Source: an uncultured Synechococcus sp. (lineage in GTDB: Bacteria; Cyanobacteriota; Cyanobacteriia; PCC-6307; Cyanobiaceae). From it: a DNA stretch of 52,631 nt. A program made the position numbers and the translations under genes. The stretch covers positions 1 to 52,631 of the forward strand of contig CAJXSQ010000002.1 of assembly GCA_913061215.1 (NCBI GenBank), written 5' to 3'. Every line of letters starts with the position of its first letter. The stretch's first letter is position 1. The notes under the pieces were generated by a model. It was given only the letters and a program-made list of their open reading frames with translations. It was not told where the DNA came from and did no database searches. Positions 39,467-49,180 of this stretch are shown here, piece by piece.

Positions 39467-40561
39467 ATGGTGCCTCCCGCCGTTGCCACACCCGACGCCG
39501 CAACAGCCATCGGCACTCCTGACGCGCCGGCGATCAAGGACCCGGTGAAGGACACGATCCTCACCCCGCGCTTCTACACAACCGACTTCGAGGCCATGGC
39601 GGCCATGGACCTCAGCCCCAACGAGGCTGAGCTCGAGGCGATCTGTGAGGAGTTCCGCAAGGATTACAACCGCCATCACTTCGTTCGCAACGAGGAATTC
39701 GAAGGCGCTGCCGACAAGCTCGATCCCGAGACCCGGCGCGTGTTCGTGGAGTTCCTGGAGCAGAGCTGCACCTCTGAGTTCTCCGGCTTCCTGCTCTACA
39801 AAGAGCTGAGCCGCCGCATCAAGGAGAAGAACCCGCTGCTGGCGGAGTGCTTCGCCCACATGGCCCGCGATGAAGCCCGCCACGCCGGCTTCCTCAACAA
39901 GGCGATGAGCGATTTCGGCCTGCAGCTGGATCTGGGCTTCCTCACCGCCAGCAAGGCCTACACCTACTTCAAGCCGGAGTACATCTTCTACGCCACCTAC
40001 CTGAGCGAGAAGATCGGCTACTGGCGTTACATCGCCATCTTCCGCCACCTCGAGAAGAATCCCGACAGCAAGATCTTCCCGATCTTCAACTTCTTCGAGA
40101 ACTGGTGCCAGGACGAGAACCGCCACGGCGACTTCTTCGACGCCCTGATGAAGGCCCAGCCCAAGAGCGTCACCGGCCTGAAGGCCCGGCTGTGGTGCCG
40201 CTTCTTCCTGCTGGCTGTGTTCGCCACCATGTACGTGCGCGACGTGGCCCGCAAGGAGTTCTATGAGGCGCTCGGTCTGGATGCCCGCGAGTACGACAAG
40301 TACGTGATCGCCAAGACCAACGAGACCTCCGCCCGCGTGTTCCCCGTGGTGCTGAACGTGGAGCACCCCAGCTTCTACGCCGGCCTCGAGCAACTCGTGC
40401 GCAACAACGCCAAGCTCAGCGCCGCCGATGAGAGCGGCGCCATCGCACCGGTGAAGCTGCTGCGCAAGCTGCCCTACTGGATTGCCAACGCCGCCGAGAT
40501 GGCCAAGCTGTTCCTGATGAGCCCGATCCGCAGCGAACAGTTCCAGCCCGCCGTGCGCTGA
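39467..40561 (+). CDS. acsF: Mg-protoporphyrin IX monomethyl ester (oxidative) cyclase
   Basis: [21 protein letters not shown]; di-iron motifs [15 protein letters not shown] and [13 protein letters not shown]. Confidence 0.96.
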   Translation: MVPPAVATPDAATAIGTPDAPAIKDPVKDTILTPRFYTTDFEAMAAMDLSPNEAELEAICEEFRKDYNRHHFVRNEEFEGAADKLDPETRRVFVEFLEQSCTSEFSGFLLYKELSRRIKEKNPLLAECFAHMARDEARHAGFLNKAMSDFGLQLDLGFLTASKAYTYFKPEYIFYATYLSEKIGYWRYIAIFRHLEKNPDSKIFPIFNFFENWCQDENRHGDFFDALMKAQPKSVTGLKARLWCRFFLLAVFATMYVRDVARKEFYEALGLDAREYDKYVIAKTNETSARVFPVVLNVEHPSFYAGLEQLVRNNAKLSAADESGAIAPVKLLRKLPYWIANAAEMAKLFLMSPIRSEQFQPAVR

Positions 40562-40633
40562 CGTCCCGCGCACCTGTTTCGCCAGGCCCCGGCCCAGGCC
40601 TGCGGGCCTCCACCCTCACCAATCAGCCATCGC

Positions 40634-42061
40634 GTGATCGCCACCGCCCCGCCGGAAGCCGGCGCCTTCGACAGCCGCTGGACGGCCTCGCTGGAAGACC
40701 TGCTCGCCTGCGGACGGGCCGCCGGGGCTGATCTGGTGGAGGTGTTCCTGGAGCGCACCGACCACCTGGGCGTTCTGGCGGAGCAGGACACGATCACCAG
40801 CGTGACCCCGGCCTTCGGCATGGGAGCCGGCATCCGGGTGTTCCGCGATCGCCGCGACGGCTTCGTGAGCACCAACGACCTCAGCCCCGCCGGCCTGCGC
40901 CGGGCCCTGGAACAGGCTCTGGGCATGCTCGGCCTGGAGCCCTCCGCCAACGGCCGCAGCGGCTTCGACGGACTGCCGGCGCTGCGCGACTTCGCCGCAG
41001 CCAAGACCGACTGGTTGCAGCGCTGCCCGCAGCTTCAGGAAGCCACCGGCCGCCTGCTGGAGGGCACCGATCAACTGCAGCGGCAGGGCAGCCATCTGCA
41101 GGCGCGCCGCGGCAGTTACGCCCGCGATTGGCAGGAGGTGCTGGTGGCCGCGAGCGATGGCACCTTCGGCCGCGACATCCGCCTGCATCAGTCGGTGGGG
41201 CTGAATGTGCTCGCCGCCGATGGTGAGCACCGGGCCGGTGTGGGTCGCCGCTACGGCACCGCTGATCAACCCGATGATCTGCGCCGCTGGGATGCCACAG
41301 CCTCCGCCGCTGAGGTGTGCGCCAGCGCCGGCACGATGCTCTACGCCGACTACGTGGAAGCCGGCCAGATGCCGGCGGTGCTGGCCAACCGCTTCGGCGG
41401 CGTGATTTTCCACGAGGCCTGCGGCCACCTGCTGGAAACCACCCAGGTGGAGCGCGGCACCACCCCCTTTGCCGAACGGGTGGGCGAGGTGATCGCCCAC
41501 GAGGCCGTCACCGCCATTGATGAGGGCCTCACCGGCGGAGCTTTCGGTTCGCTCTCCATGGACGACGAAGGCATGGAAGCGCAGCGCACCGTGCTGATCG
41601 AGAACGGTGTGCTGAAGCGCTTCATCAGCGATCGGGCCGGTGAGATGCGCACCGGCCACGCCCGCACCGGCAGCGGCCGTCGCCAGAGCCACACCTTCGC
41701 GGCGGCCAGCCGCATGCGCAACACCTACATCGCCGCCGGGCCGCACACACCCGAGCAACTGATCGCTTCGGTGGAGCGTGGCCTCTACTGCAAATCGATG
41801 GGTGGCGGCAGCGTGGGCCCCACCGGCCAGTTCAACTTCGCCGTGGAGGAGGCCTACCTGATCGAAAACGGCAAGCTCACCAAACCGGTGAAGGGCGCCA
41901 CCCTGATCGGCGAAGCCAAGGAGGTGATGCCGCGCATCTCGATGTGCGCCAACGATCTTGAACTGGCGGCCGGGTTCTGCGGCTCGGTGAGCGGCAGCAT
42001 CTTCGTGACCGTGGGTCAGCCCCACATCAAGGTGGATTCGATCACGGTGGGAGGCCGTTGA
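40634..42061 (+). CDS. tldD: TldD-family metalloprotease
   Basis: [14 protein letters not shown] (HExxxH) and TldD-like [28 protein letters not shown] end. Confidence 0.9.
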   Translation: MIATAPPEAGAFDSRWTASLEDLLACGRAAGADLVEVFLERTDHLGVLAEQDTITSVTPAFGMGAGIRVFRDRRDGFVSTNDLSPAGLRRALEQALGMLGLEPSANGRSGFDGLPALRDFAAAKTDWLQRCPQLQEATGRLLEGTDQLQRQGSHLQARRGSYARDWQEVLVAASDGTFGRDIRLHQSVGLNVLAADGEHRAGVGRRYGTADQPDDLRRWDATASAAEVCASAGTMLYADYVEAGQMPAVLANRFGGVIFHEACGHLLETTQVERGTTPFAERVGEVIAHEAVTAIDEGLTGGAFGSLSMDDEGMEAQRTVLIENGVLKRFISDRAGEMRTGHARTGSGRRQSHTFAAASRMRNTYIAAGPHTPEQLIASVERGLYCKSMGGGSVGPTGQFNFAVEEAYLIENGKLTKPVKGATLIGEAKEVMPRISMCANDLELAAGFCGSVSGSIFVTVGQPHIKVDSITVGGR

Positions 42062-42063
42062 GC

Positions 42064-43443
42064 ATGAGCGAACAGCAGAACAGCAACGGCCTCAACGCTG
42101 AACACCTGCGCAGCAGCCTCGAGCAAATCGCCGCGGCCAACGGCATCCAGCGCTGGGATCTGGGCGCCGCCTGCTCCACGGACATCTCCGTGCAGGTGGA
42201 TCGCGGCGAACCCAAACAGATGAAGGGGGCCCAGCGCAGTTCGATCACGGTGCGGGTGTGGAACGAGCAGGGGCTGGTGGGAGTGACCAGCACCTCCGAT
42301 CTGAGCGGATCAGGCCTGGAGCGCGCCCTCACCGGCGCCAAGGACGCCAGCGCCTTCGGCAATGCCGACGACATCCCGGCCTTCTCACCCCTGGCCACCG
42401 CTCCTCTGGCGGAGCTGCACCAACCGATCCACGCGCCGCAGGGCATCCTGCGCCTGCTGGACACCCTCAAGGGGGCCGAACAGGACCTGCTGGGCCGCCA
42501 TGCCGCGATCAGCACCGTGCCTTACAACGGCCTGGCCGAACGCAGCAGCGAGCGGATCTACCTCAACAGCGATGGTGCCTGCCGCCAGCAACAGCTGAGC
42601 ACCGCCAGCCTCTACCTCTACGCCCGCGCCGAGGAAACCGGCCGCAAACCCCGCAGCGCCGGAGCCGTGCGCCTGGCCTATGGCGCCGGTGAGCTCGACG
42701 TGGATGGCTGCGTGAACGAGGCGGCCGAGCGCACGATCAGCCATCTCGACTACGCCCCGATCGACACCGGCCGCTACACCTGCGTGTTCAGCCCCGAGGC
42801 GTTCCTCGATCTGGTGGGTGCCTTCAGCAACCTGTTCAACGCCCGCGCCGTGCTCGATGGGGTGAGCCTGAGCCATCGCGACTCGATCGGCGAGACGCTC
42901 GCGGTGCCGTTCCTGGACATCCACGACAACGGCCTGCACCCGGCCAACATCGGCGCCTCCGCCTTCGATGGCGAGGGCACCCCCACCCGCCGCCTCGCCC
43001 TGCTGGAAGGGGGCGTGCTGCGCAACTTCCTCCACTCGGAAGCCACAGCCCGTGCCTTCGGCGTTGCCCCAACCGGCCACGCCGGGCTCGGCGCCAAGGT
43101 GTCGGTGGGACCCGACTGGTTCGAGATCGGCCCCACCCCGGGCAGCAACGGCGGTGAGAGCGGCCTGGATCGCTTCAAGGCCGGCCAGCCGATCGTGTGG
43201 ATCGATTCGCTCTCGGCCCTGCACGCCGGCGTGAAGGCCAGCCAGGGCTCCTTCTCGCTGCCCTTCGATGGCTGGTTGATCAGCGGCGGTGAACCCCGCT
43301 CGATCGAAGCCGCCACGGTGGCCGGCGACATCCGCCAGGTGCTCAAGGCCATCGTGGGCTTTGAGGGCGAGGCGAAGGTCACCCCCGATGGCCTCTGCCC
43401 GATGGTGTGGGTGGAGGGTCTTTCGGTCACCGGCGAGGCCTGA
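42064..43443 (+). CDS. pmbA: TldE/PmbA-family protein
   Basis: Lacks HExxxH; FEIGPTPGSNGGESGLDRFKAGQPIVWIDSLSALHAGVKASQGSFSLPFDGWLISGGE. Confidence 0.88.
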   Translation: MSEQQNSNGLNAEHLRSSLEQIAAANGIQRWDLGAACSTDISVQVDRGEPKQMKGAQRSSITVRVWNEQGLVGVTSTSDLSGSGLERALTGAKDASAFGNADDIPAFSPLATAPLAELHQPIHAPQGILRLLDTLKGAEQDLLGRHAAISTVPYNGLAERSSERIYLNSDGACRQQQLSTASLYLYARAEETGRKPRSAGAVRLAYGAGELDVDGCVNEAAERTISHLDYAPIDTGRYTCVFSPEAFLDLVGAFSNLFNARAVLDGVSLSHRDSIGETLAVPFLDIHDNGLHPANIGASAFDGEGTPTRRLALLEGGVLRNFLHSEATARAFGVAPTGHAGLGAKVSVGPDWFEIGPTPGSNGGESGLDRFKAGQPIVWIDSLSALHAGVKASQGSFSLPFDGWLISGGEPRSIEAATVAGDIRQVLKAIVGFEGEAKVTPDGLCPMVWVEGLSVTGEA

Positions 43444-43457
43444 GGCAGGGAGAGGTG

Positions 43458-44873
43458 ATGGCGCGGCTGGGATGGGTGAGCCTGAGCCCGGCACTCGCAC
43501 CGCCCGGGTCGGTTGAGGGCCTGGAGCTCAACACCTTCCCCTCGCTTGAGGCGCTGCTGGAGCAGCCGCAAGGCTGTGATGTGGTGGTGCTGGATGGGCC
43601 GCCGGAGGCGATGGGTACGGCGGCACGACGCCTGCGGGCTGATCACCGTTATCAACTGGGGCTGATCTACACCTCCCGCGCCGGCGATCCCTGGTGCGCC
43701 GCCCTCTGCGACGGCGAGCTTCCCGGCGACGGCGCAGCAATCGCAACGGCCTGGCAGCAATGGCAGGAACGGCAGCCCCTGTTCAACCGCGGCCAGGCGC
43801 CCGAGGGGGTGGATCAGAGCCTGCTCTGCTGGCTGTGGCAACGACCCGGCGCCGCCATCCAGCCGGTGCGCGATCCCGGCCACGCCCAGATCTACCGCTA
43901 CCCGCTGGTGGAGGCGATCACGGCCGACGAGCGCCTGAACAGCGACGGCTGGCTGCGGCAGAAGGAACAGGAGAACCTGCTGGAGGGCGGTGATCTGATC
44001 GACCGGATCCGCCAGTGCCCCGCCTGCAGCTCGAGCCGCCTGAACTATGTGGATGTGTGCCCGGAATGTCACGGGCTCGACATCGTGCGGCAACCGTCGC
44101 TGCACTGCTTCGTGTGTGGCCATGTAGCACCCCAGCAGAACTTCCTCAAGGGCGATGCGCTGGTGTGCCCGAACTGCCTCAGCCAGCTGCGCCATATCGG
44201 CAGCGACTACGACCGGCCGCTGGAGAACTACCGCTGCCGCGGCTGCGGAGCCTTCTTCGTGGATGCGGATGTGGACGTGCGCTGCCTCGACTGCTGCGAC
44301 GTGAATCAGCCGAATGACCTGCGCGTGCGCGAAATCCGCAGCTTCCGGTTGAGTGAAGCCGGTGCCCTGGCCTGCCGGCAGGGCCTCGGCGATAACGGCG
44401 CGATCGGTAGCTACTTCCGCAGGCTGAAACTGATGGACCGGGGTGACTTCCTGAAGGCCCTCGACTGGCAGATGGCAATTGCCAGGCGTTACGGCAAGAG
44501 CAGCGGCAGTGCCATCGCCGCGCTGCTGGGGGTGCGCATCGAGAACATCGAGCAATTGTTCGTGGATGTGGGGGAGGCGCGCGCCACAGCCATGCTCGAG
44601 GGCCTGCTGGAGCGGCTGCAGCAGATCATCCGCGACACAGACCGCTGCATGCGCGGCCGCGAGGACACCCTCTGGTTGCTGCTGCCTCACACCTCCGCCA
44701 GGGGCCTGGATCGTGTGCGGGAACGGCTGCAGGAGGGACTGGAGCGAATCCAGAGTAGTGCTGGTGCAGCTGAACTCAGCCTGAAATTCGTGGGCTGTGT
44801 TCTGCCCGAGCAGATCCAGGATGATGAGAATGCTGCCTTGATGCTGGCGCGCCTCGCGGGCGATCTCCGCTGA
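43458..44873 (+). CDS. TackOD1-like multi-zinc-ribbon protein with degenerate GGDEF-like C-terminal domain
   Basis: Cys motifs CPAC, CPEC, CFVC, CPNC, CRGC, CLDCC; C-terminal DTDRCMRGREDTLWLLLPHT resembles the R-GGDEF region but lacks GGDEF. Confidence 0.7.
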   Translation: MARLGWVSLSPALAPPGSVEGLELNTFPSLEALLEQPQGCDVVVLDGPPEAMGTAARRLRADHRYQLGLIYTSRAGDPWCAALCDGELPGDGAAIATAWQQWQERQPLFNRGQAPEGVDQSLLCWLWQRPGAAIQPVRDPGHAQIYRYPLVEAITADERLNSDGWLRQKEQENLLEGGDLIDRIRQCPACSSSRLNYVDVCPECHGLDIVRQPSLHCFVCGHVAPQQNFLKGDALVCPNCLSQLRHIGSDYDRPLENYRCRGCGAFFVDADVDVRCLDCCDVNQPNDLRVREIRSFRLSEAGALACRQGLGDNGAIGSYFRRLKLMDRGDFLKALDWQMAIARRYGKSSGSAIAALLGVRIENIEQLFVDVGEARATAMLEGLLERLQQIIRDTDRCMRGREDTLWLLLPHTSARGLDRVRERLQEGLERIQSSAGAAELSLKFVGCVLPEQIQDDENAALMLARLAGDLR

Positions 44874-44894
44874 ACCGGGCGGCCTCAGTCAGCC

Positions 44895-46235
44895 ATGGAA
44901 CCCGTACTGGAACAGGCCCTGAATCTGCCCCTCCTGCTGGAGCAGCTGCGTGGGGAAGACGGCTTGGCGCTCCTGCTTCTGCAGCTCTTTCCACTCTTCC
45001 TGGTAGTGGAATTACCCCTCACCCTGGTGGTCGTTCTGGGGGTTCTGCGCTGGTGGATCCGCGAGCAGACGCTACCCCCGAGGCGGTCCCTCTACCGGCC
45101 GCGGGTGTCATGCCTGATCACCTGCTACAGCGAAGGGGCCGATGTGCGTAAAACGCTGGAAACCCTGTGCGAGCAGACCTACCCCGGTGAGATTGAGCTG
45201 ATCCCGGTGGTGGATGGAGCTGCTGCCAATCAGCACACACTGGCAGCCGTACGCGGATTTGAACTGCGCGAGGAATGGCGCCGCACCCGCCGCGTGCGGC
45301 CGATTGCCAAGTGGCAGCGGGGTGGCCGCGTGTCGTCGCTCAATGCAGGACTGTCGATGAGCACCGGCAGCATCGTGATGGCTCTGGATGGCGACACCTC
45401 CTTTGACAACACGATGGTGAGCGCGATGGTGCGGCATTTCGAAGATCCGAATGTGCCAGCGGTGGCCGGCAGCCTACGGATCCGCAACACCTGGACCTCT
45501 CTGGCCACAGCGCTGCAGGCAGTCGAGTATCTGATTTCAATTCAGATGGCCAAGACAGGCTTGAGTGAATGGAATCTTGTGAATAATATTTCTGGCGCTT
45601 TCGGTGCATTCCGCCGCGAAATCATTGAGCAGCTTGGCGGCTGGGATACCCACAGCGCCGAAGATCTCGACATCACGCTGCGGATCAAGAGTTACTTCGG
45701 GCGGCATCGCCAACTGCGCATTCCGTTCGAGCCAAGAGCCATCGGACATACCGATGGTCCCACAAGCATGGTGGGCCTGCTGAAGCAGCGATTGCGCTGG
45801 GATGGCGATCTGCTGTTTCTGTATGCAAGGAAACATTCTGGCAGCATCGCTCCCCGGTTGATGGGCTGGCCCAACTTTCTGATGACTGTGATCAGCGGCC
45901 TCTTCATCCAGGTTGTTCTTCCCTTCATCATCGTTGGTTATACGGCGATAACAGCGATCACCTTGCCCTGGCCCACCGTGCTGGCACTGTCCGTGCTGGT
46001 GTATGTGGTGTATCTAGTGGTACTCAGCTTGCAGTTTCTGCTGATGCTTCTGCTGGTGTCCGAGCGTCCTCAGCAGGATGTGAGGCTGATTCCGATTCTG
46101 CCGCTTTTCCCGATAGCCATGCTGCTGATCCGCTGCTGGAGCGCTGTGGCGATCCTCAACGAACTGTGGCGTCGCAGCCACGAGGAATCGTCGATGGCCC
46201 CCTGGTGGGTGCTGCGCCGCGCAACGCGCTTCTGA
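44895..46235 (+). CDS. Processive family 2 glycosyltransferase (BcsA/PgaC/Alg8-like polysaccharide synthase)
   Basis: N-terminal and C-terminal TM helices; VMALDGDTSFDN (DxD), SAEDLDITLRI (ED), KQRLRWDGD (QxxRW). Confidence 0.9.
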   Translation: MEPVLEQALNLPLLLEQLRGEDGLALLLLQLFPLFLVVELPLTLVVVLGVLRWWIREQTLPPRRSLYRPRVSCLITCYSEGADVRKTLETLCEQTYPGEIELIPVVDGAAANQHTLAAVRGFELREEWRRTRRVRPIAKWQRGGRVSSLNAGLSMSTGSIVMALDGDTSFDNTMVSAMVRHFEDPNVPAVAGSLRIRNTWTSLATALQAVEYLISIQMAKTGLSEWNLVNNISGAFGAFRREIIEQLGGWDTHSAEDLDITLRIKSYFGRHRQLRIPFEPRAIGHTDGPTSMVGLLKQRLRWDGDLLFLYARKHSGSIAPRLMGWPNFLMTVISGLFIQVVLPFIIVGYTAITAITLPWPTVLALSVLVYVVYLVVLSLQFLLMLLLVSERPQQDVRLIPILPLFPIAMLLIRCWSAVAILNELWRRSHEESSMAPWWVLRRATRF

Positions 46236-47069
46236 ATGCCCCGGTTGATGCTGTTCCAGCCCGCTGCCACTGTTCTGCTCAGCCTGCTGCTCTCGGGCTG
46301 CGCCCGCCAACCGTGGAGCCAGGGCACGTACATCTGGGACAGTCGGGCGCTGCTGAATCAACAACAGCGGCCGCGGGAGCTGCAACAGCTTCGGCAGCAG
46401 GGGATGACCCATCTGCTGGTGGGACTTTCGGCCGCGCAAGCGCGCGACCCGAACAGTCCTGCGGCCCTGAACGCCCTGGTGGGGCAGGCCCACGCCAGCG
46501 GCCAACGGGTGCTGCTGCTGCTGGGTGATCCGGCCTGGATCACCCCAACCCAGCGGTTTGAGCTGGTGGCGCTGATCCGCCGCTTCCGCCACGTGCCCTT
46601 CGACGGCCTCCACCTGGACCTGGAGGTGGAACAGCTGGGCTGGCCGGTTCCCGCCGAACGGCTGCAGCAGTGGCTCGACACGCTGACGGTGGCCCGGCAG
46701 GCCAGTCCCTGGCCGCTGAGCATCTCCTCCCACCCGCGTTGGTTCGAGCCAGCAAGCGGCGAGGAGCGTGCCACGGAACCCTGCGTTCCCTGCAACCTGC
46801 AGGGATTGGCATCGGTGAGCCTGATGCTCTATTCACGCAACACGGCTCGCGTGAACGAGCGAACCCTGGCGATCGCCCGGCGCTGGCCGCAGCTGCACTT
46901 CCGGCTGGCTCAGAGCGTGGAAGCCGGACTGGAGCCCGGACTCAGCTGGCATGGCAGCAGCGCTGGCGCCCTGCAGCTGCAGATGCAACGCTGGCGCGGT
47001 GCATTAGCTGCGGATGGCATCGGCGGAATCGACTGGCAGGACTGGGCGGCATACCCCAAGGAGCCCTGA
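46236..47069 (+). CDS. Putative lipoprotein with glycosidase-like barrel motif
   Basis: Signal peptide with lipobox LLLSGC; FDGLHLDLEVEQLGW resembles the DGxxLDxE motif of GH18-like barrels. Confidence 0.55.
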   Translation: MPRLMLFQPAATVLLSLLLSGCARQPWSQGTYIWDSRALLNQQQRPRELQQLRQQGMTHLLVGLSAAQARDPNSPAALNALVGQAHASGQRVLLLLGDPAWITPTQRFELVALIRRFRHVPFDGLHLDLEVEQLGWPVPAERLQQWLDTLTVARQASPWPLSISSHPRWFEPASGEERATEPCVPCNLQGLASVSLMLYSRNTARVNERTLAIARRWPQLHFRLAQSVEAGLEPGLSWHGSSAGALQLQMQRWRGALAADGIGGIDWQDWAAYPKEP

Positions 47070-47072
47070 ACG

Positions 47073-48101
47073 ATGAAGGTGCGCTTCGCCAGCAGCAAGG
47101 AGCGAGCCCCGGATCAGGACAACGGCCTGCGGGTGCTCTACGGCCCAGGCAAACGGGTGGCCTACAAGCTGCGCTGGTATCTGATCGTGGCGCTGGTGAG
47201 TTCGCCACTGCTGTGGATCGCGGGCCGGCTGCTGTTCGACGAGCTGCGCCCGGAGATGCCGGCCCAGCTGTCGGTGCCCAGCACGGAACTGCGGGCCAGC
47301 GTGAGCGGCACCATCAGCGACCTGCCGGTGAAGACCGGCCAGACGGTGAAACCCGGGCAACTGCTGGTGCAGCTCGACAACCCGGAATGGCGCCTGCGGC
47401 TTGAACAACTGCAACCGGGCGATCTGCACCGCGATGACAGCCTGGGCCGATCTGCGGAAGCGATCGCCGCCAGCACGGTGAAGCTGCAGGACCAGATGGT
47501 GCACCTCTACAAGGGCCTGCAACGCCAGGGCGGCCTGAGCTCGGCCGAACTGCTGCAATCGGAAGTGGAGCTCAACGCCCAGAAACTGGCGCTGCTGGAG
47601 CTGCAGCGGCGGCTGCGCCAGGACGACTTCCCTTATGAGGGCGAGCCGATCCAGAACCTGCGCGATACCCGTGAGCGCGAGTGGATCAAGGGCCGCATCA
47701 AGCTGCTCAGCCTCCGCTCCGGCAGTGCTGGACGGGTGGCGGAGGTGCTGGTGAACCAGGGCGAGAACGTGGGACCCGGCACGCTGTTGATGCGGATCGA
47801 GCAGGCGGAGGAACCGCTGCTGTGGGTGTATCTGCAACCCAAGCAGGGACGTGAGGCCCGCCCGGGCCAACTGTTGGAGGTGGAAATGCCGGATGGCAGC
47901 TGGCTGGAGGCCGCGGTGATCAGTCAACCGGATCTGGCGCGGCGGCTGCCGCCGGGACTGAGCAGCGGTGTGGGGGGCAACAACCTGGCCCTGCAGGTGC
48001 CTGCTCGCTTTCTCGAACCGCTGCCGGCGGCCTGGCGCGTGGATCAACTGCCGCTGCGGGTGCGGTTCCCGCTGCGCTGGCCGCGCCTCTGGCCAGGCTG
48101 A
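47073..48101 (+). CDS. HlyD-family / Alg44-like periplasmic adaptor (membrane-fusion) protein
   Basis: Single N-terminal TM; biotinyl-lipoyl-like halves LRASVSGTISDLPVKTGQTVKPGQLLVQLDN and SGSAGRVAEVLVNQGENVGPGTLLMRIEQ. Confidence 0.82.
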   Translation: MKVRFASSKERAPDQDNGLRVLYGPGKRVAYKLRWYLIVALVSSPLLWIAGRLLFDELRPEMPAQLSVPSTELRASVSGTISDLPVKTGQTVKPGQLLVQLDNPEWRLRLEQLQPGDLHRDDSLGRSAEAIAASTVKLQDQMVHLYKGLQRQGGLSSAELLQSEVELNAQKLALLELQRRLRQDDFPYEGEPIQNLRDTREREWIKGRIKLLSLRSGSAGRVAEVLVNQGENVGPGTLLMRIEQAEEPLLWVYLQPKQGREARPGQLLEVEMPDGSWLEAAVISQPDLARRLPPGLSSGVGGNNLALQVPARFLEPLPAAWRVDQLPLRVRFPLRWPRLWPG

Positions 48102-48118
48102 TTCTGGACAATGGCGGC

Positions 48119-49180
48119 ATGAAGATCCTGTTCTGGGGCACGCCGGCCTACGCCGTGCCCAGCCTTGATGCGCTGGTGGCCGCCGGCCATGAACTGGTGG
48201 GTGTGGTGACCCAGCCCGATCGCCGCCGCGGCCGCGGCAAGACCCTGATGCCCTCCCCGGTGAAAGCACGGGCCCTGGAACTGGGGCTGCCGGTGTTCAC
48301 ACCCGAGCGGATCCGCCGCGAACCGGATTGCCAACGCCAACTCGCCGATCTGGGGGCGGATGCCTACGTGGTGGTGGCCTTCGGGCAGATCCTGCCGCCG
48401 GAGGTGCTGGCCCAGCCGCCGCTGGGCTGCTGGAACGGCCATGGCTCACTGCTGCCCCGCTGGCGTGGTGCCGGCCCGATCCAGTGGAGCCTGATCGAAG
48501 GCGACGCCGAGACGGGGGTGGGGATCATGGCGATGGAAGCCGGCCTGGATACCGGGCCTGTGCTGCTGGAGCGCTCCCTGGCGATCGGGCTCACGGACAA
48601 CGCCCAGCAGCTGGCCGGCCGCCTGGCGGCACTCACCGCTGAGCTGCTGGTGGAAGCCATGCCTCGGATCGAAGCGGCTGGCCCCGGCCCGGAAGCGGAG
48701 CGGCTGGCACGCCTGGGGGTCCGCCACCAGAGCGAGGAGGGCATGACCTACGCGCGCATGCTCAGCAAGGACGACTTCCAGATCAACTGGACGCAATCGG
48801 CACTGGCAATTCACCGGCGGGTGATGGGGCTGTACCCCGGGGCCACCAGCACCTGGCAGGGCAAGCGGCTCAAGCTGCTGGCCACCGAGCCGCTGGTGCA
48901 ACGCCTGGCCGATCAGCTCAGCCCGGAGGCAGCGGCGCTGGCGCAGCGTTGGGGCATGCCACCAGGCAGCGCTCCGGCAGCCGATGCACCCGCGGGGGGC
49001 ACGGTGCTGGAACTGGTGCCGGGTGTGGGGCTGGTGGTGGCCAGCGGTGGCTGCCCGCTGCTGCTGCGGGAAGCCCAGCTGGAAGGGAAGAAAGCGGCGG
49101 CCGGCACGGCTCTGCTCCAACAGCTGCAGGCCAGTCCCGGCGATCAGCTGGGAGCCGGCGCTCAGGCGATCAGCAGCTGA
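48119..49180 (+). CDS. fmt: Methionyl-tRNA formyltransferase
   Basis: MKILFWGTPAYAVPSLDAL; CWNGHGSLLPRWRGAGPIQWSLIEGDAETGVGIMAMEAGLDTGPVL. Confidence 0.95.
   Translation: MKILFWGTPAYAVPSLDALVAAGHELVGVVTQPDRRRGRGKTLMPSPVKARALELGLPVFTPERIRREPDCQRQLADLGADAYVVVAFGQILPPEVLAQPPLGCWNGHGSLLPRWRGAGPIQWSLIEGDAETGVGIMAMEAGLDTGPVLLERSLAIGLTDNAQQLAGRLAALTAELLVEAMPRIEAAGPGPEAERLARLGVRHQSEEGMTYARMLSKDDFQINWTQSALAIHRRVMGLYPGATSTWQGKRLKLLATEPLVQRLADQLSPEAAALAQRWGMPPGSAPAADAPAGGTVLELVPGVGLVVASGGCPLLLREAQLEGKKAAAGTALLQQLQASPGDQLGAGAQAISS

Noticed and set aside
38330-40573. 747-aa minus-strand ORF antisense to acsF and DUF2996
   Set aside because: No domain signal; acsF on the plus strand is unambiguous.
42774-44690. 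638-aa minus-strand ORF antisense to pmbA/TackOD1 gene
   Set aside because: Shadow ORF; sense proteins carry clear Cys clusters and TldE features.
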